DNA of 64,000 nt, from the NCBI GenBank assembly GCA_035048815.1, contig JAUCBN010000042.1:12934501-12998500 (forward strand), given 5' to 3'. The notes below the pieces were generated by a model. It was not told where the DNA came from. It ran no database searches and saw only the letters and a program-made list of their open reading frames with translations. The position numbers were made by a program, and so were the translations under genes. The number at the start of each line of letters is the position of its first letter. The first letter of the stretch is position 1. Of the stretch, positions 58,602 through 64,000 are shown piece by piece. Source of the stretch: Abelmoschus esculentus. Lineage: Eukaryota; Streptophyta; Magnoliopsida; Malvales; Malvaceae.

Positions 58602-58990
58602 CAACAACTTCAACTTCACCTTAGAGACGTCAACAGAGAAATAATCGAGATGACTTCCGATTCAATTTGGAGGCTAAGTCCTTTAAACAATAATCGATTT
58701 CTTTTCTCTCTTTCAAATACTAAAAGAATTTAAATCTATCAATTAGGGTTTTGATTAGAGGAAATGAACAAAAGAAATCTGCATATCACGATTATTTCAT
58801 GAAAATAGGAGAAAAACAAAGTAAAAAAAGGCAAACCTTTAGCGAAATAAGAAGATGAAGACGGTGGCACCACTGCACCCAAATCTCACCGGCGAACGGT
58901 CTGATCATATAGAGAATGACGGTCGATTGAGAGCAACTAGATAGAGATTAAAATGCTTTGAACGGGTGAGAGTTAGAGTTGGTGTGAGAG
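58602..58990 (-). other. Possible leader exons of a transcript within the CACTA element
   Basis: The minus strand has a CT-rich, leader-like segment (58990-58838) ending in a donor (TAAAG|GTTTGC at 58837/58836), then another candidate exon near 58690-58602 ending at GTTG|GTAATT. Their style resembles a captured promoter and 5'UTR. Which host gene they come from is not clear. Confidence 0.35.
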
Positions 58991-59429
58991 AAGGTAAAAG
59001 CTACGTCTTGTAATAAAATATTTGAAACATTTAGAAAATATCTACCGACGGACAACAGAGACGTCATTATATATTAATATTTTACCGACGGTTTCAATAT
59101 AATCCGTTGCTATACACTAATATACAGTGGCATACTAATGCTACCATCGGTATATAGTTAACCTATATCGATAAAAAAATTAACCATTGATATAAACTAC
59201 ACTTATACCGATACATGAAATCGACCATCGATATAAATTGTATCTATACCGACGCTTTCTTGTTATCCGTCAGTATAACTATCACATACACCGACAGATT
59301 TTTAACCGTCGGTAAATTCTCAAAACCTTTACCGACAGTTCAGACTACCGTCCCTATATACGTTATATACCGACAGTTAACGTTCATCGGTATAATTAAG
59401 CGTCGGTATATGGACATTTTTTTGTAGTG

Positions 59430-59526
59430 TTAGTTTCCCTTTTTATTTTCTTTTCTCTCGTCTAAACTTAAGATTCAAGATCTTATCTCTTTTTTTTTCA
59501 ACGTCCTCAAAAAACGAAAGTTAACA
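59430..59526 (+). repeat. Ty1/copia 5' LTR, right part
   Basis: Continuation of the LTR after the CACTA insertion. The CT-rich tract (TTTTCTTTTCTCTCGTC) and end AAAGTTAACA are typical of copia LTR 3' ends. It abuts the primer binding site with no gap. Confidence 0.6.
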
Positions 59527-60660
59527 TGGTATCAGATGATTCTTCTGTTTCTCATCCTCTCCCTTCTACCGTTTCGGCTAAGTCTTTATTCAAGAATGAT
59601 GATCCAAACGATCCTTATTACATTCATCCGGGTGAAAATCCAGCGCTTGTTCTCCCTTCTTCCTTGCTTACCGGGAGTAATTACCATGGATGGGCAAGGC
59701 CTATGCACATGTCTTTAATTTTAAAGAATAAATTAGGATTCATCGATGGTTCAATTTCACAACCCAGAAGAGAAGATTCTCGATTTTAAGCTTGGATTAA
59801 GTGCAACAATTTGGTGCTTTCCTGGATTCAAAGAGCTTTAAGTGCATAGATTGCTCAGAGTATAATCTGGATTGACAATACCTCTGAGTTGTGGACTGAT
59901 TTGTTCGATCGTTTTAGTCAAAGGGATTTGACACGAATTTCAGATTTACTCCAGGATTTTTACTCAATGCAACAAGGTAATCTTTCGATTACAACTTATC
60001 ACACACAATTAAAAATCATATGGGATGAAATGTGTAATTTGCGGCCTTTAATTCCTTGTGAGTGTTCTGTTGCTTAGTATCGAAAATAAGATTTTGTTTT
60101 TCGATTTCTTCGAGGTTTAAATGATAGTTTTGTTGTTCAAAGGTCCCAGATTTTAATGATGAAGCCTCTACCAAGCATCAATGAAGTTTTTCTATAGTCA
60201 TTCAACATGAAAGGTCGATTAATTCGGTTGTTTCTATAGAATCTAATATTTTGATAGTTGATAAGAATAGTTCTAAAGCTTTTGATCAAGATAGTTTTTC
60301 TAGAACTGATAGTCGAAATCTTGAAGTTAAGAGATTTTTTCCTACAAACAAGAGACCTTTTTGTACCTTTTGTGGTCTATATGGGCATAGCATTGACAAA
60401 TGCTATAAGAAATATGGTTATCCCCTGATTATAAAGGTAGAAGTTATGTGAGTCGAACAAACCAAGTTAGTTCTTTTTTCGGTGATGATTTTGTTCATAA
60501 TGAACCAAAGAATTTAGTTTCTTCTATTCAGTTTACTAAAGAACAATATGAGAGCCTTTTACATTTGTTGCAAGAAAAGAATATGGTTCCTGGTGCTGCT
60601 ACACAGAATTTAAGTGATTCCAAGGTGAATTTGCTTTAGTCTGATTCTACTACACAACAT
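59526..60660 (+). pseudogene. Ty1/copia gag, decayed
   Basis: Frame fragments give a copia Gag N-terminus (NDPYYIHPGENPALVL, LLTGSNYHGWARPMHMSL), the core (SELWTDLFDRFSQRDLTRIS, YHTQLKIIWDEM) and the CCHC knuckle CTFCGLYGHSIDKC near 60360-60405. Several stops (for example near 59787 and 60075) and frame changes, one at about 60420, break it. Confidence 0.85.
59527..59536 (+). other. Primer binding site of the copia element (initiator tRNA-Met)
   Basis: TGGTATCAGA is the standard complement of the plant initiator tRNA-Met 3' end. It overlaps the first in-frame ATG (59526-59528), so the real gag start may lie further in. Confidence 0.85.
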
Positions 60661-60699
60661 GATACAGGTACTTCTGTTACTTTTTTTTGTTCTACTTTT

Positions 60700-62888
60700 A
60701 AAGATATGTTTACACCCTAGATTATAGATTTTGGGGCAACAGATCATATTGCTAGTTCCTTAAATATGTTTAAAGATTATAATATTACTATAGATAAGTT
60801 TGTTAAACTTCCAAATGGAAGGTTAGTTAGAGTAACCTACGTAGAAACTGTAAAAATTACAGATTTTTTACTTTTACATAATTTTTTTCATATATCAGAA
60901 TTGTCCTTTAATTTAATTTTTGTTTCTCAACTGACAAAAGAAAAGTCTGTTTCTGTCTTTTTTAATTCTATTGATTGTTGTATACAGGATGTCAACCATT
61001 GAAAGATGATTGGTTTAGCTAGCCATGCAAATGGCTTATATGATCTTGATGTTACTCCTTGTGGAAACAATATTTGTACCACTTCTAATTCTTCTTTAGA
61101 TAGATGACATAATAGGTTAGGACATCCATCACAATAAAGGATGAAGTTTTTTAATCTTCTTGATAGTAACATTCCTACTAGTTCTTTGCATGACTGAGAT
61201 TTGTCACTTGACAAAACATAAGAGGCTGTCTTTTTCGATTCGTAATACTGTTAGTAATTCTGTGTTTGATCTTGTTCACATGGATGTATGGGAACCTTTT
61301 TTCGTAAAAAACATATATGGATATTCTTACTTTTTGACTATTGTTGATGATAAAAACAGATATGTTTAACTTTTTCCTCTGAAATATAAAACTGAAGTAA
61401 GAAAAATTATTGCAGAATATTGTATTATGGTAGAGAATCAATTCTCTACATCAATCAAATGTATTCGGACAGATAATACTAAAGAATTCGATATTGTTGA
61501 TTTTTTCAAAGCTAAGGGAATCGTACATCAGCATTCATGTGTTTATACGTCTCAACAAAATAGTATAGTTGAAAGAAAGCATTAACATATACTTTTTGTT
61601 GCTAGAACTTTGAAAATACAAGCATCATTACCCTTAGAATTTTGGATAGATTGTGTTTTGCATTCAACTTAATTAATTTAACACCTACACCTATTCTTAA
61701 TAATAAAATTCCTTTTGAAGTGTTATTTCACAAACAACCTACTTTTGATAATCTTAGAGTTTTTGTTTGTTTAGCATATGCATCTATTTTACCTTACCCT
61801 AAAACAAAGATGCATCCTAGAGCCCATAAATGCATTTTTTTTGGTTTTCCTACATCTGTAAAAGGTTTTTGACTTTATAATTTGAAAAACAAGTCTGTTT
61901 TTATTTCTAGAGATGTTATTTTTGTTGAAGATAAATTTTCCTTCGCAAGCATTAATACTCAAATTAGTAATGATATAATCTTGTCAACTTGTGAAAATCT
62001 TTTACCTCTAGAAGTTTATGAACCTATAAGAAATAGAATTTTTAATTCTGATATCTCAGAACATCAATCTTCTATACAACAAGGTGACATATTCAGTTAT
62101 TCTGATGATATTTAAATACTAATATTTCTCAAAGTACATATATTATTGTAGCCAAGCCATCTAGGCCTTCTAGGATTATTAAACTACCACAAAGATTCAA
62201 GGATTTTCATGTTAGTTTGCTTACAGCAAAAAGTTCTTCAAGGTCAACACCTCACAGCATATCTCAGGTTTTATCCTACCATACTATATCTGATTCTTAT
62301 CAATCATATATAAATCATATTGATATAGTGAACGAACCTAAAAATTACAAAGAAGCTATTAAGTCTGAATGTTGAAAAAAGGCTATGGATGAAGAAATTA
62401 AAGCATTAGAAAATAATAAAACCTGGACTTTAGTATCTCTTCCTTTAGGCAAAAGCACCATAGGATGCAAGTAGGTTTATAGAACAAAATTAAAATTCGA
62501 TGGTACTCTAGATAGGTACAAAACAAGACTTGTTGCTAAGGGTTATACTCAACAAAATAGAATAAATTTTTTGACACTTTTAGTTTTGTAGTCAAAATAA
62601 CAACAATTAGAACTATTTTAGCTATTGCTGCAACTAAAAACTGGATTATTCCGCAATTAGACATAAATAATGTTTTTTACATGGTTTTTTACAAGAAGAA
62701 GTCTATATGGATCTTTCTCCTGATTTTTCAACTGAAAGTTCTGGACTTGTTTGTAAGCTAAATAAAAGTTTGTATGGACTAAAACAAGCAAGTCGACAAT
62801 AGAATGAGAGATTGACCACTGCCTTGTTCAGTCAAGGGTTTAAACAAGCAGATGCTGATAATTTTCTGTTTGTTAAAGGTACTGATTC
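60700..62888 (+). pseudogene. Ty1/copia pol (protease, integrase, partial RT), decayed and 3'-truncated
   Basis: Order protease, integrase, RT identifies Ty1/copia. Landmarks: IDFGATDHIAS near 60725 (protease, DFG for DSG); HNRLGHPS near 61108 (pre-integrase); FDLVHMDVWEPF near 61267 and TSQQNSIVERKH near 61550 (integrase core and E); HPRAHKCIFFGFP near 61815; RT motifs DEEIKALENNKTW near 62390, RLVAKGYTQQ near 62530 and LNKSLYGLKQASRQ near 62765. Many stops occur, several at expected Trp or Gln positions. The frame ends at FVKGTDS (62888), where other sequence begins. RNase H and the 3' LTR are absent. Confidence 0.88.
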
Positions 62889-64000
62889 TGTCACAATCTA
62901 ATTTTTTTCCAATTTTAAAGTTAAAATCCCTAAATCGAAGCCCTAATTTTTGGGGATTTAATTTCTGAAAATCAGTGGCTAAATTGGAATTTCTGAAGAA
63001 TTAAAGGTCTAAGTGTGAAAGTTTAAAAACTTCGAGCCCTTATCCTGTAATTATAACTTTTTTCTATTGTAACGTTTTTTTCCTCCCTTTTTCCGATTCT
63101 GAGTTAATGGAGAATAATTTCTCCATTAAAATTCTTCTGTTTTCTCATTGATTAGAAACAATCGGTCATTCCTTTCGTTTTCTCTAGCATCCCATGCGAT
63201 CGAACTCCTTCCTTTCATCACAATCTTGTTTTTGAACTGTTCGGGTTGTGTTTTTGGGTAAGCTTTCAATCCCTATCCTTATGCTTTTAGTTTGGTTGAT
63301 GGAGTATTGTTCAGTTCGTTGTTTCGAATATTATTGATTCGTTTCAATAGTGTTTTTGGGTGTTGGAGTTGGTTGTTTTATTCGGTTCTAAGGGTTGAGT
63401 ACTTTGGTTCGTTTGAATTTGTTTTGGGGGAAGAAGTAATGTTTTAAGTTGGTTTTGATCCAGTTAAAAATGATGTTTCGTGCCTAAATCGATTAGGGGA
63501 TATTTTGGATCGGGTTTTGAATCGAATCGAACAAGGGGGGTTTATTTTCGTGTTTTACTCTGTTTGGCTATCGAGAAAATCTGGAAAATTCCCAAATTTT
63601 CCCGGGAAAGTTTATAGAGCCCAACCCGTTCGACCCGTCTGACCCGAACTCGACCCGACCGACCCGACCCATGACCCGGCTGACGTCATCGCTGATGTCA
63701 CTACTGACATCACTGCTAACATCATCGCTGATGTCACTGTTGACGTCAGCGTTGACCTGATGACGTTACTACTGACATTAGCGTTGACCAATGTTGACGT
63801 CAGCAGTTGACTTTTTCGACTCAGACCCATTTTATGTTTTTCGACGTCCTGAGTCCAATGGTTTTGTCTGTTTTTTGAAATTCAAACCCGAAGTGTCATT
63901 TTTTGGGCTTTTATGTTCAATTTGTTATCTAGAAGTTATCAGTATCGGATTCTAAATCAGTTTCTGTTTGCTTCAGGTGACGTGGATTCCGACCCTAAGT
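62889..64000 (+). mobile_element. Probable long LTR of another retrotransposon (partial, runs off the window)
   Basis: The copia RT breaks off exactly at TGTCACAATCTAATTTTTTT, a TG-starting sequence resembling the start of long LTRs of Tekay/Del-type Ty3 elements in plants. The following 1.1 kb is non-coding, partly GC-rich (63600-63840) and without gag or pol, as expected for a long LTR. The end is not in the window, so this is inference. Confidence 0.5.
63681..63810. promoter_or_regulatory. Cluster of TGACGTCA/TGACG motifs
   Basis: Within 130 bp there are three perfect TGACGTCA palindromes (63681, 63741, 63795) plus many TGAC/GTCA half-sites, arranged as degenerate tandem units of about 20 bp. 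TGACG and TGACGTCA are targets of TGA-type bZIP factors. It may be a promoter enhancer of the LTR it lies in. Confidence 0.6.

Larger units (their letters stand above)
55676..59429 (-). mobile_element. Non-autonomous CACTA transposon carrying host gene fragments (Pack-CACTA-like)
   Basis: Left end CACTACAAACAATATGACAT. Right end, in reverse complement, CACTACAAAAAAATGTCCAT. CACTA termini define the En/Spm superfamily. Flanking 3-bp sequences are TCA (55673-55675) and TTA (59430-59432), an eroded 3-bp duplication. Both ends carry dense subterminal repeats of the ACCGACGG/CCGTCGGTAT type (55680-56220 and 59035-59425). No transposase is seen. The interior instead holds exons of a subtilase and a formin, both on the minus strand, so the cargo is of host origin. 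Confidence 0.85.

Noticed and set aside
1..64000. CRISPR arrays, bacterial operons or phage genes
   Set aside because: No regularly spaced repeats with unique spacers. Spliced plant genes and retrotransposons fill the window.

Overview
This is nuclear DNA from a plant, most likely a eudicot. The host genes have short exons separated by AT-rich introns with GT/AG borders, and all belong to plant families. A piece of the chloroplast gene ycf2 has been pasted into the nuclear sequence, and plant-type transposons dominate the AT-rich intergenic space. The repeat style resembles cotton (Gossypium, Malvaceae), but that is an impression and was not tested.

Five intact host genes can be assembled exon by exon in consistent phase. 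They are a small purple acid phosphatase (7 exons, 331 aa, minus strand, 3683-7268), a MAP65 microtubule bundling protein (11 exons, 603 aa, plus, 21705-25599), a BASIC PENTACYSTEINE GAGA-binding factor (284 aa, minus, 28323-29177, with a 5'UTR intron), an INDETERMINATE DOMAIN zinc-finger factor of the IDD14/15/16 type (3 exons, 409 aa, plus, 41727-43210) and a transmembrane-9 family protein (7 exons, 594 aa, minus, 47779-50696). A 52-aa small ORF at 53787 is a weaker candidate. Just downstream of MAP65 lies an internally deleted copy of an ANTH clathrin-assembly gene (26234-26620). The genes are independent units with no shared pathway, and they sit as islands between repeats.

The repeats are unusually readable. 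A complete Ty3/gypsy element (11019-15944, minus) has 299-bp LTRs differing at 6 sites. Its pol frame runs into the PPT and the 3' LTR and carries eight stop codons. All eight are TAA or TAG at positions where Gln is plausible, as expected from C-to-T decay. Non-autonomous DNA elements with visible target-site duplications include hAT-like elements with 8-bp duplications (2721, 6019, 6645, 16175, 52739) and Mutator-like foldback elements with 9-10 bp duplications (811, 1704, 17378, 19120, 34350, 45252). tRNA-derived SINE-like copies lie at 20356, 27712, 35886 and 52587, the last split by a hAT-like element. Six copies of a repeat of about 190-257 bp, filled with degenerate telomere-like CCCTAAA units, are scattered from 39 to 55 kb.

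The right end (55.5-64 kb) is a three-layer nest. A decayed Ty1/copia element has its 5' LTR split by a 3.75-kb CACTA element and its reverse transcriptase cut by what looks like the long LTR of another retrotransposon running off the window. The CACTA element shows no transposase. It carries captured exons of two unrelated host genes, a subfamily-2 subtilase and a formin FH2 domain, in one orientation. This Pack-CACTA-like gene shuffler is the most interesting object in the window.
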